Position numbers and translations under genes: made by a program | In this document: positions 49,001 through 55,834 of the stretch, piece by piece | Numbering within the stretch: position 1 is the first letter of the stretch | How the letters are laid out: each line of letters opens with the position of its first letter | Notes under the pieces: generated by a model | The model's database searches: none | What the model was told of the DNA's origin: nothing | What the model saw: the letters and a program-made list of their open reading frames with translations, nothing else | DNA from: Diphasiastrum complanatum | Taxonomy: Eukaryota; Streptophyta; Lycopodiopsida; Lycopodiales; Lycopodiaceae | Length of the DNA: 64,000 nt | Direction of reading: 5' to 3' | Assembly: GCA_029204225.1 (NCBI GenBank) | Contig: CM055102.1 | Span: 30,167,632-30,231,631, forward strand

Positions 49001-50354
49001 GAAAAAACTTTTGCCAGCAAGAGACTTCAATTTTAGAAGTGCAAAATACGTACATTCACAAAAATCCTGAATTTCAAAATGAAGGCTTAGAGTAGAGGAG
49101 TTTTCAGATTTACGAAATTCTTTTATAAGCATCATAATTCAAGGATTGAAGTCTTCAAAACTACTAGTAAATGTACTACGATGTAGCTCAATGTATTTAG
49201 GCATAAAATTATCATTCAAAGTTCTTTTAGGTGATGAAGATTAAGTGTTCAGAATCAGCAGCAAACGTCCAATTTGAAAAAGCATACATGTCCATATTTA
49301 TGCATGCCAAGTCAACTAGAAAGATAATGGTTACCTGTCCTGCGAGTGCCAATGAATCTGACAACAATGATGCAGCTAACCAGATTTGCATACAAATCTG
49401 ATGAGCAGCCATGGGGATCGTTCCTTGTCGAGCAGCCATCGATGTCGATAATGTCATACTTAGTAGTATGGCCATGGTACGGCCTAGTAGCCATCCACCT
49501 GCCCCAACACAAAGGTTGATGCAGTTTCAAAACTTCATTGTCTCATGAATAAAGATATTGCATGCCATATACACAACTATGATCCTTACAAACATGGCAA
49601 TATGAACTGAAGATACAGCATAGTTATTGAGAATAAGAATTGAATAGCGCACAAAAAAAAATTCATCAACCAAAGAGTGACTTTCATCCATACTACTGAA
49701 CAGTTACCCATACAGCAGAACCGAAGTTTTATTTGATGACTTTCCTTGAACAATCTAGCATCACTTACCAGACTTCAAAAACCGATCAAAGCGCAAATCC
49801 ACAACTTTGGAAGGTAATATAATGACTAGTTCATTCAACCTCCAAAGGAGTAATAGCAATACAAGGTACCTGCCGAAGCAAATACGTTTAGAATGACCAG
49901 TCACTAAGAATGTCCTTTCAAACAGAATGAAAACTATGATTAATGCATGAGCACATAATATCAAATTGATAGAAAGCAACATTTCCTGGCTTCGTTTTAA
50001 ACTTTAAAGTTTAAAAATGATATCAGCTCCAGAACAAGAAAAATAAATAGCCAAAATATGGAGATACTGGCAAAGATTTTTATATCTTGCACCCAAAATC
50101 TTCCACTGGTGCAAAAAATTCAACTTTATTACCCATGGTAGGTACTTGAAAAGGAAACTTAATCATTTGATTCAAAAATGAAACGATAGAACATCCAGAA
50201 CTTTTATTAAATGAAGCAGGAAATAGCAAATCGGTGTGCAGTAAGTCTTCTCTTGCTACTTACTGATATATTACACTTGCAATAGCAGCACCAATGACTC
50301 CATAACCCAAACCAAACATTAGAATAGGGTCCAGCACAATATTTGCAACATTAC
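21197..50354 (-). CDS. MATE efflux transporter, FRD3/DTX42-44 group, C-terminal half (partial)
   Basis: Eight exons on the minus strand give about 277 residues with matching phases at every junction: 50354-50264, 49869-49769, 49498-49335, 29241-29170, 26251-26135, 25971-25876, 25720-25599 and 21266-21197 (TAA stop). All introns are GT-AG. Recognisable MATE blocks in order are [117 protein letters not shown] and [11 protein letters not shown]. These fit plant multidrug-and-toxin-extrusion proteins (12 membrane segments, about 500 residues). Members of the FRD3/DTX42 group export citrate, but the substrate here is inference. The 5' half (start codon and first membrane segments) is not found between 50355 and 64000. 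Introns are 394, 270, 20093, 2918, 163, 155 and 4332 bases, and the largest ones are packed with transposons. Every exon is open, so the gene is probably functional. Confidence 0.92.
21545..22256. repeat. Dispersed repeat with GGAACG-rich ends (family R1), intronic
   Basis: The left end reads AGTTACCCATTCCGAAATGGAATGCATTTTGGAAC. in part (21546-21580) and the right end contains GGAACACATTCCCTTCCG (22200-22217) and GCAGTTATCTATGG. The two ends look roughly inverted (ATAGTTAC against GTTATCTAT plus the TTCCGAAATGGAA motifs). The body holds a (TA)n tract and a 39-base tandem duplication (21963-22001 and 22002-22040). Its right half recurs at 30776-30992 and its left end at 63451-63545. Probably a non-autonomous DNA transposon; superfamily unknown. 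Confidence 0.55.
21620..21665. repeat. (TA)n microsatellite
   Basis: About 23 TA units inside the R1 repeat copy. Confidence 0.95.
22370..22470 (+). repeat. tRNA-derived SINE-like head
   Basis: TGGCTTAGTTGG (22378-22389) fits a pol III A box and GTTCAAACCCC (22430-22440) a B box. They are about 40 bases apart, as in tRNA-derived SINEs. No acceptor stem pairs around it, so it is not a tRNA gene. It lies in the last MATE intron. Confidence 0.5.
23575..23930 (+). repeat. Diverged tandem duplication, about 250-base spacing
   Basis: Segments near 23575-23680 and 23825-23930 share GTGGATCC.TGCTTGT, TGCATGCA.A.GGTATGTT and GCTATGCTAGCA-like blocks in the same order. No function is recognised. Confidence 0.5.
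23979..24669. mobile_element. Pogo/Emigrant-like MITE
   Basis: A perfect 23-base terminal inverted repeat brackets 691 bases. The left tip is CAGTCAACCCTGGATAAATG (23979 onward) and its exact inverse ends at 24669. CAGT tips and a left-hand TA target dinucleotide (23977-23978) match the pogo/Tigger branch of Tc1-mariner and the plant Emigrant MITEs. The right flank reads TC instead of TA. Just inside the tips, 24007-24056 and 24596-24645 are direct (not inverted) copies of a block containing ACTAAcTA.TAGA.AGGGTTAA. No transposase frame is present, so it would need an enzyme from elsewhere. Confidence 0.8.
27284..27350 (+). repeat. SINE-like pol III promoter boxes
   Basis: TGGCATGTTGG (27297-27307) and TTTCGATTCC (27331-27340) resemble A and B boxes about 34 bases apart. 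No tRNA cloverleaf is seen. Weak evidence for a second tRNA-derived SINE in a MATE intron. Confidence 0.3.
29398..29490 (-). mobile_element. LINE 3'-end stub
   Basis: Read on the minus strand, it has the family 3' terminus: ATGCC..GGCAT stem-loop (CTTATATGCCTTGTGGCATG), AAAAGACGTTATTAAATC, then a (CTTT)n-rich tail ending near 29398. Everything upstream is missing, so it is a severely 5'-truncated insertion in a MATE intron. Confidence 0.75.
29728..30512 (-). other. Unrecognised coding-like frames
   Basis: Two open minus-strand frames lie close together (30512-30219, 97 codons, and 30192-29728, 154 codons) but in different frames. The first is rich in Pro and Ser and contains [14 protein letters not shown]. 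The second is basic and helical-looking ([33 protein letters not shown]). Neither is recognised. They could be a broken gene fragment captured by a transposon, or chance. They lie inside the 20-kb MATE intron and show no splice signals linking them to it. Confidence 0.3.
30776..30992. repeat. Second copy of repeat family R1 (right half)
   Basis: Shares with 21963-22256 the block GATTTTGTAAGTG.AAAATGCTT, GTCC.TCCAAT, an ACA.TCTACTT block and the GTTCC..GGGACCCGTTCCG right-end region. The left half is absent. Confidence 0.6.
31190..34098 (-). mobile_element. Ty3/gypsy chromovirus-like element 1, 3' part (fossil)
   Basis: Minus-strand pol runs from the end of reverse transcriptase and RNase H ([48 protein letters not shown]; to 33494), through integrase ([56 protein letters not shown]; 33478-32828, continuing to 32432), to a chromodomain-like end ([18 protein letters not shown], 32407-32039). 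A purine tract (complement of ctccccctgcag, near 31830) is followed by a probable 3' LTR reaching to about 31190; that lower limit is approximate. The gag and protease side is missing because element 2 is inserted at 34098-34099. Broken, a handful of breaks. Confidence 0.85.
34099..38965 (-). mobile_element. Ty3/gypsy chromovirus-like element 2, lacking its 5' end (fossil)
   Basis: The 3' LTR is 34099-34507 (409 bases; minus-strand tips TGTTACG and CATGACA) and is preceded by the tract AAGGGGGAGGGAG. A long open frame covers gag ([19 protein letters not shown]), a CX2CX4HX4C zinc knuckle ([14 protein letters not shown]), an aspartic protease with DDGATHNF in place of the usual DSGA, reverse transcriptase ([31 protein letters not shown]), RNase H ([25 protein letters not shown]) and integrase (HHPGIQ-like zinc region, [32 protein letters not shown]). 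Chromodomain-like traces lie near 34600-34700. It inserted into element 1. Its own gag end is interrupted by the element at 38966, and no 5' LTR is found beyond that. Much of it looks well preserved, with very few breaks. Confidence 0.9.
38966..42886 (+). mobile_element. Non-autonomous LTR retrotransposon (LARD-like), both LTRs present (fossil)
   Basis: LTRs are 38966-39436 (471 bases) and 42409-42886 (478 bases). Both start TGTTAGAGTTA and end TTTTCTAACA. CCGCC at 38961-38965 and 42887-42891 is the 5-base target duplication. A primer-binding-like site TGGTATCAAAGC (39437-39448) follows the left LTR, and the tract TTAAGGGGGAG (42398-42408) precedes the right one. By eye the LTRs differ at about 16 positions plus one 7-base length change, roughly 3-4 percent, so the insertion is fairly young. 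The 3-kb interior has no gag or pol. It contains short GCTGGAAGACAGCAGG-type repeats (about 39840-40000). The element sits in gypsy element 2. Confidence 0.9.
39840..40000 (+). repeat. Short degenerate tandem repeats inside the LARD-like element
   Basis: Units around GATCGCTGGAAGACAGCAGG recur about five times with variation. They are non-coding. Confidence 0.7.
42887..43065 (+). repeat. CCGCCA-type GC-rich repeat and proline-coding stretch
   Basis: Starts with about four CCGCCA units, then C-rich sequence that in one plus-strand frame encodes a run of prolines followed by [19 protein letters not shown]. It runs into the hAT transposase homology at about 43066, so it may be an N-terminal exon or leader of hAT copy A. 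It is also the target in which the LARD-like element inserted. Confidence 0.5.
43066..44125 (+). mobile_element. hAT transposase gene, copy A, 3'-truncated
   Basis: Three exons are inferred from GT-AG signals and comparison with copy B: 43066-43482, 43612-43835 and 43926-44109. Family blocks are [30 protein letters not shown] (DUF659-type region with the first catalytic Asp), [16 protein letters not shown] (second Asp), and [17 protein letters not shown] (the C..H motif). Homology to copy B stops near 44125 with a stop at 44107-44109, so the later exons, including the dimerisation domain, are missing. The sequence is much more GC-rich than the surrounding intron. hAT transposases cut and paste DNA in the nucleus; this copy cannot encode a complete enzyme. 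Confidence 0.85.
44126..44292 (-). other. Short minus-strand frame with charged helix
   Basis: A minus-strand frame starting at 44292 ([15 protein letters not shown]) encodes a strongly charged, probably helical stretch with [20 protein letters not shown]. It abuts the break point of hAT copy A. It might be the start of another transposon gene. No family is recognised. Confidence 0.3.
44293..44440. repeat. CTCTCACAGCCT-type tandem repeat
   Basis: Irregular repeats of CTCTCACAGCCTCTCACTGG units. Confidence 0.85.
44489..44745. repeat. 84-base tandem repeat, three copies
   Basis: The block GCTCCCCCACRTGCTGC recurs at 44516, 44600 and 44685, each followed by GTCTGCTCCCCCACAGTGCCC. The period is 84-85 bases. 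Short frames across it are low-complexity. Confidence 0.8.
44848..45075. repeat. Cluster of adjacent palindromes and GC-rich inverted repeats
   Basis: An AT hairpin of AATAATAAT/ATTATTATT (about 44850-44879) is followed by a stem of GGTGCCGCCCT (44880-44890) with AGGGCGACACC (44906-44916). Next is a 26-base near-perfect palindrome at 44915-44940 centred on GGTACC, then further GGTACC copies to 44960. After a short (TA)n, GCGTCCGGACGC-type inverted repeats lie at about 45004-45052, and then T and A tracts. Such stacks often mark transposon termini or foldback elements. Confidence 0.6.
45076..46027. other. No gene recognised
   Basis: Non-coding. An exact 23-base direct repeat beginning GCTCACCAGAAGAGTGACAA lies at 45485 and 45540. 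Part may be the 3' non-coding end of a hAT element. Confidence 0.4.
46028..46087. repeat. (CT)n microsatellite
   Basis: About 30 CT units with one interruption. Confidence 0.95.
46251..48948 (-). mobile_element. hAT transposase gene, copy B, nearly full length
   Basis: Seven minus-strand exons with GT-AG borders: 48948-48547, 48416-48196, 48105-47774, 47662-47452, 47363-47231, 47142-46960 and 46853-46251. They carry the DUF659-type region (DGWTDRRRR), [28 protein letters not shown], then middle sequence ([20 protein letters not shown]) and the hAT C-terminal dimerisation region ([33 protein letters not shown]). The tail has an acidic stretch and an AT-hook-like [12 protein letters not shown] before the stop at 46251-46253. 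Defects: a frame shift in the first exon relative to copy A (after about GFMFL), an in-frame TAG at 46539-46541, and no start exon beyond 48948. It is about 94 percent identical to copy A over the third exon by eye and lies in the opposite direction. It sits inside the 20-kb MATE intron. Confidence 0.88.
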
Positions 50355-50753
50355 CTGCCACTGTTTCCAAGAATTTTAGTTATTGATAGTCAAAAAAAAT
50401 TACTGCTTACAGCGAAAAGTTAAAACCAAAATAAGCAATCAAATGATAGAATTTTCTGTTCCTGGTCATTTAGGTGTGATAATCAGTACTAGTCAACACA
50501 AATACAATTTCAAAACAATGCTCAATCTAACCATAGGATCATCTATCTCTGAACAATCTGAACATTTTAGTGTAATGGTGTTAAAAACTGTCAACCATGT
50601 GTATGTGCCTATGTTCACAAGTGCAAGTCTGGATGTCCGTTCAAGGGTTTAAGATCAAATTTCATATGGAAAACAGGCACGTGTAGTGTGAATATCACAT
50701 TTGTCTACACAGAAAACTAAGTGAAGTAATACACCAAAACCAAATTTCAAAAC

Positions 50754-52283
50754 GAAGGGAGAGGGAGAGGGAGAGAGAAAGAAAGAAAGAAAGAAAGCTT
50801 TATTAATGTCTTTTCCATACCAAAAGGCATATAAGACTAAAAGATACATGTCAAGTGTGGTAACAGAGGGAGCGTGTGTAACGACTCCAAGTAATACGAA
50901 ATAAAAAGTACATGTAGAGAACTAATGTGCTCTGAATGTAAATGACTAACATGAGAACTATAACCACAATATGAATGTAACGGGAAGGTTTGAAAGACCC
51001 AGGTCAAATGCAGATCGTGAAAAAGGATGTGATAGGCATAGCTGCTGCATGGATGGCTGAATGCTGTCTCTGGTGTCGACGTCGGGAAGTAGGGCCTCGC
51101 ATAATGGGACGTGCAACTCTTGTGATCGCCTGAGGCTGGGTGGTGCATCGTCTCTGCATCCTAGGTCTGGGAATGTAGTCGTAATCGCTGTCAGTCATGT
51201 CTGCATCAGAAGGCGATCTTTGTCGAGAGAAGAAGGATGTAATCTGAGACTGTGTGGCTGGATAAGTATGTTGAAATGTCTGACATAGGTCCTGTCGCAG
51301 GAGGGACATCTCACGTATCATCAGTGCCATAGAGCGGGGGTCCTCGTATGAGATAAGGGACCGCAGTGTAACTGGTGACTGACGAAAAAGGCAGTGATAT
51401 CTCCCTCTGATCTCATTGTAAATTAGACATATGAATAGGAAATGCTCTTCAGACTCGACCATAGATAAAGAGCACAATTGGCAAAGCCGCTCCTCTCAAG
51501 GGGCACCCTGGAAGCGTCCGGTCTCAATCGCCAACTGATGTGACGAAACTCAGAACTAGCCCAATAGAATCGAAACCCATGAGATAGTCATGAGGTAAGA
51601 TAGTGTGGCAAAACTAGGAATCCCATTGTGTCTAGCTCCAAAAAGTGTCTTGTAATAGTCGGGTTTGACCCCGAGCTGTCCCTGCCATGTCCGGCTCAAA
51701 TATGCTCTATAGAGAAAGCGTCTAATATACTCATGGGTGCCCGAAGGAAGGTCTTGACAGAGATGCCAAGTGTATCCAATAGCTGGGAGGCCTGAGAAAA
51801 CCATGATAGTCGATGCCCCTGGTCATAAAGGTGTCGTGATGAGGCAAGTGTCGTCTGTATGTATCTTTGCTCATCTGTGGGTAGCATCATGATACGCTGA
51901 ATATATAGGATAAGTTGAAAGATGGCGGCTAGCTGTAGGGGTGGAACTGCGAACTCTATCAGGATAATCTGATGTGGGACAAACGGCTTAGCCCGTATCA
52001 TCCGAGATAGCATGAGAACCTATAGTCATGAATTATTGGCCCATTCAAATGATGTAAGACCCGTACACCATACCTCTGCTGCATATAGGGTTGTGGGGGT
52101 AATGAGAGTATCAAAAAGCTGACATTTTCTTGGGACATCCCGAATAAATCGTCGGACATAGAAACGCTCTAACTGGACAAGGGACGCGTGACCCTTCCCA
52201 AGTCTAGCGGAAGCTGGTTTTGTCGCATGCCAAAACTAGGGCCTGTAAAAAGCACGCCAAGGTAAGTGTAAGAAGATACAACC

Positions 52284-52287
<4 letters not shown>
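50754..52287 (-). mobile_element. LINE copy LA1, 5'-truncated
   Basis: Starts (minus strand) at 52287 in the reverse transcriptase thumb region (EVVSSYTYLGVLFTGP-type) and continues with MLSRMIRAKPFVPHQIILIE (about 52013) and the C-terminal zinc region (about 51480-51400, EEHFLFICLIYNEIRGRYHC). It ends with the family stem-loop (CTTATATGCCTTTTGGTATG), AAAAGACATTAATAAAGC and a (CTTT)n/(CT)n tail at 50798-50754. Its 5' end begins exactly where the (CT)n tail of copy LA2 stops. The frame is broken in several places, for example between the pieces at 51696 and 51556. It lacks endonuclease and the catalytic YADD region. Confidence 0.85.
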
Positions 52288-52330
<43 letters not shown>

Positions 52331-52942
52331 AAGAAAGAAAGAAAGCTTTATTAATGTCTTTTCCATGCCAAAAGGCATATAAGACTAGTAAATGTACACG
52401 TCAAGTATGTCGTAACCGTAGGAGCGTATGAAACGTCTCCAAGACTATAACCGAAATACAAATCTAACTGCTATGAACTGAACTGAAAACTGAAACTGAA
52501 AAAGATGCAATGATATATGAAACATGTGGGAGCATATATACTGCTAACTGTCATGAATACGGACGGTATGACACTATCATCCAATCCTGTCCCGCTGATG
52601 CAATAAAAGGATGTAATACGGGCTGCAGCATGAATGACTGCTGGTGGTTGATGATGTCGTCTAAGAAGATGAGGTCTCCTCATGATAGGTCAGGTAGCTC
52701 GTGCAGCAACATGAGTATGAGTGGGACACTGTCTCTGATCTCTGTGGGCATGTAAGTCTCCATCAGCCTCATCCTCATCAGATAATAAGTCTCGTCCTCT
52801 TCTCCTGGGGAAGAAGAAAGAAGTGATCTACGGCTGAGAAATATGACTCCGCTGGGCTGTCTGACATAGGTCCTGTCGTAAAATAACATCTCTCGTACCA
52901 TGAGTGCGGCGCATCTAGAGTCCTCATAGGCTAGGAAGGATC
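52288..52942 (-). mobile_element. LINE copy LA2, severely 5'-truncated
   Basis: Only the extreme C-terminal coding region (about 52901-52680) and the 3' UTR remain. The family 3' stem-loop and AAAAGACATTAATAAAGC are followed by (CTTT)n and then a long (CT)n, read on the minus strand (52344-52288). It begins at the tail of LA3 near 52943. Confidence 0.85.
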
Positions 52943-55034
52943 ATAGAGAGAAGAGAAAGAGAGATTTTATTAATGTCTTGTCCATGCCAATAGGCATATA
53001 AGACGAAAAAAAGTACATGTGTGTGGTACAGTGGGAGCGTAGGAAACGTCTCCGTAACAGAAAAGAAATGAAATGCCAATGTACTATACAATGAACATAA
53101 AGTAGGCCTAAAAAGTCTAATGCTGCCAATAATGGTGTAACTCCGTGTCATCAAGTACTGCTGCTATGAAAGAAAGATGTGATGGGGATAACGCCTGGAG
53201 GTGGTCTCGATAGATACTGCTGACATTGCCAAGGAGGTCGTCTCTGAGTAGTGGCTCTATGGGCAATATGAGTAGTACGCCGTCTCTGGTCTCTATGTAG
53301 TAAAGAGTCATTGTCGTTGCCACTATCATCCGATCTAGGGTCCGTCCGCAATCTCCTGCGGGAGAAATACGATGTGATCTGGAGCTGCGCATCAAGGTGA
53401 ACAGATGGTTGGTGTAGGTCCTGTCGCAGTAAAAACATCTCTCTGATCATAAGTGCGACACATCTCGAGTCATCATATGCTATAAGGGACCGCAGTGTGA
53501 CAGGAGTCTCTCCAAAAAGGCAATGGTATCTCCCTCTGATGTCGTAGTAGACTGGACATTTGAACAAAAAGTGCTCCTCTGACCCCACCTCAGACAGAGA
53601 ACATAACTGGCAGACCCACCCTCACGTGGGATACCATGGAAACGTCCAATCTCAATCTCAAGTTGATGTGACGAGACTCAGCTTACCCAGTGTGAATCTC
53701 AGGCCATGGGATAATCCAGAATCTAAATAGCGTGCTAGAACTGGGGTCCCCACGTCATCAATCTCCAAGAAATGAGTCCTGTAATAGTCAAGTTTAACCC
53801 CTAATTGGCCCTGCCATGTGCGAGGAAGGTATGCTCTGTAGAGGAAATGTCTGACATAATCGTGAGTACCCGATGAAAGGTTCGTGATAGACATGCCAAA
53901 AGTATCCAATAAACGTGATGCCTATGAGAACCATGACAAGTGATAGCCCAGACTGTGAAGGTGTTGAGATGATATGGGTGTTACCTGTAGATATCTTTGT
54001 GCATCAATGGGAAACAGCCTGAGACGCTGTATATATATAATGAGACGGAAGATGGCATCAAGCTATAGAGGTGGAACTGCAAACTTTGCTAGGATAACTT
54101 GGTGCGGGACAGAGGGCTTAGCCCGTATCATCCGTGATAGCATAAGGACCTGGAGGCGTGAGATACTGGCCCAATCAACAGAGGTGAGCCTTGTGCACCA
54201 TGTCTCTGCAACATACAATGCAGTGTGGGAGACAAAAGTATCAAATACCCGACACTTACTCAGGGCGTCCCGAATAAATCTCTGAAAGCAAACATGCTCA
54301 AGCCCTTCCCAAGTCTGGTTGTAGCTACATGTCTCATACCAAATATAGGACCAATGAAAAGAACCCCAAGATAGGTGTAGGATGACACAATCTCCATCTA
54401 GAAAAAGCTCTTGATGCTGCATGGAAGCCATTTTCATCTTGATTTTGCCATTTTCCAATTCCAAATAGCTTACTCGTCGTTGAAGTTCTCGTAGTTCCTG
54501 TTTTAGCCAGCCAAACCCGTGGAGCAAAAATCCCTCCATAGGTTGGGAAGGGGTGTAGTCGTGGGACAAATGAGCAGAGACAGTGGCTGGAAACCAGGTA
54601 TTCTGCTGTCCTTCGGTACTGTCATCTTGGTGAGGTGGCAACTGAAGTACTACACTGGATGTGGAGGCGGTAGAGTCGATGACCTGCAATGGTTGTTTAT
54701 GGTTTGCTGCGGAATCAACAAGGCGGGGTGGAGAACGGGGGGAGGTATTGCCTCCACGCTTACACGGAGCCATTGCAATGTACTGTGGTTGACCGAGAAG
54801 GTAAGTAGCAGGCAGGTACTGGAGGTAGGTTGTTTCCCACCTTTTCCTATGGGATTTAGACTGGCCACTTGTGGATTATCATGCCTACAGTAGGCCGCAC
54901 TTCGGAAGGGGCTGGAAATCTGAGAGAAGAATGAGCATTTCAGTGTGGCTGGGGTGTCCTGCTTCAAGGAGTAGATTTGTCCTGCTATTTTCTTTTACAA
55001 CCCTCAGATTGTTGCCACAACATTGGAAAATCTA
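52943..55034 (-). mobile_element. LINE copy LA3, internally deleted (5' end joined to 3' end)
   Basis: On the minus strand an ATG at 54773 opens a 236-codon frame. It starts MAPCKRGGNTSPRSPPRLVD, has a coiled-coil-like LKQELRELQRRVSYLELENG and then runs directly into the reverse transcriptase C-terminal region (RRFIRDA-like, LQVLMLSRMIRAKPSVPHQV) at about 54440-54400. Endonuclease and catalytic reverse transcriptase regions are absent. The C-terminal coding region continues to about 53150 with breaks. The family 3' end lies at 53000-52960 and a short GA/CT-rich tail at about 52964-52943. The N-terminal part may be a LINE ORF1 or leader; LB3 starts with a similar MAPKK. It may be a non-autonomous LINE derivative. 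Confidence 0.7.
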
Positions 55035-55600
55035 GATTTCACCCCCAATGGTGCTCTAAATGTGCTCAGAAATACCACTGCCATGTGGGAAACAGCCCAA
55101 GACTCTCTCATAAGCCAGAATGATGTCAGTGGAGGAGCCAAGGTCACAAAGTCTTTGAATGAGCAGGGAGTGTGGGACAAAATCAAAAGCTTTCTTGAAG
55201 TCCACAAAACAATAGTAAACCTTATCTTTCTTGTGCTTTGCTTCCTCAATCAAAGCTCGGAGAGTGAAGATATGGTCAGTGGTAGAGTAATGAGCTCGGA
55301 ACCTTGCTTGGCCCAAAGCATGTAATCTCCTAGATTCCGCCTTTGAGCTCACTGCAAATTGAAATATGGTACCATATAGCTTCGCGAGAACATGCCCAAT
55401 CACGATAGTGTGATAGTTACGAGGAATAACAGGGTCACCATTTTTGTGAATAGGGTGCATGATGTTGGTGCACGAGGATGATGGGAAGCCAAAGACAACC
55501 ATGGAATTGAGGAGATTGGCTCCAGCTGCAGTCTCCATTACATCATTCTTTAGTGGTAGCAGGATTTGACTTGACAATTTTATGATGAGCATATACATGC
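55035..55600 (-). mobile_element. LINE copy LA4, reverse transcriptase fragment
   Basis: Minus-strand frame with the N-terminal reverse transcriptase blocks VFGFPSSSCTNIMHPIHKNG, NYHTIVIGHVLAKLYGTIFQ, RFRAHYSTTDHIFTLRALIE and VYYCFVDFKKAFDFVPHSLL. It matches 60060-60610 of copy LB2. Both ends are missing. Confidence 0.85.
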
Positions 55601-55619
55601 ACACCATCACCACCATCAT

Positions 55620-55834
55620 AGTTACATTTTAATCATTAGTAGGTACTAGCAATTATCAGATATTGGTCGCTATTATGTGGTAGCTGTTTTTAGAAGCTAC
55701 ACGTCATAGATGTTTTCTTTACTGTTATCGGAGACGTTTTACACACTCCTATTTGCACCACACACTTGATATGTACTTTTTGTCTTATATGCCTTTTGGC
55801 ATGTAAAAGACATTCGTAAAGCGCATAGCACCGA
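55620..55834 (+). mobile_element. LINE copy LB0, 3'-end stub
   Basis: Carries the 3' UTR (TTTACTGTTATCGGAGACG, CACTTGATATGTA) and the terminal stem-loop CTTATATGCCTTTTGGCATG with AAAAGACATTCGTAAAGC. There is almost no microsatellite tail. Copy LB1 follows at once. Confidence 0.75.
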
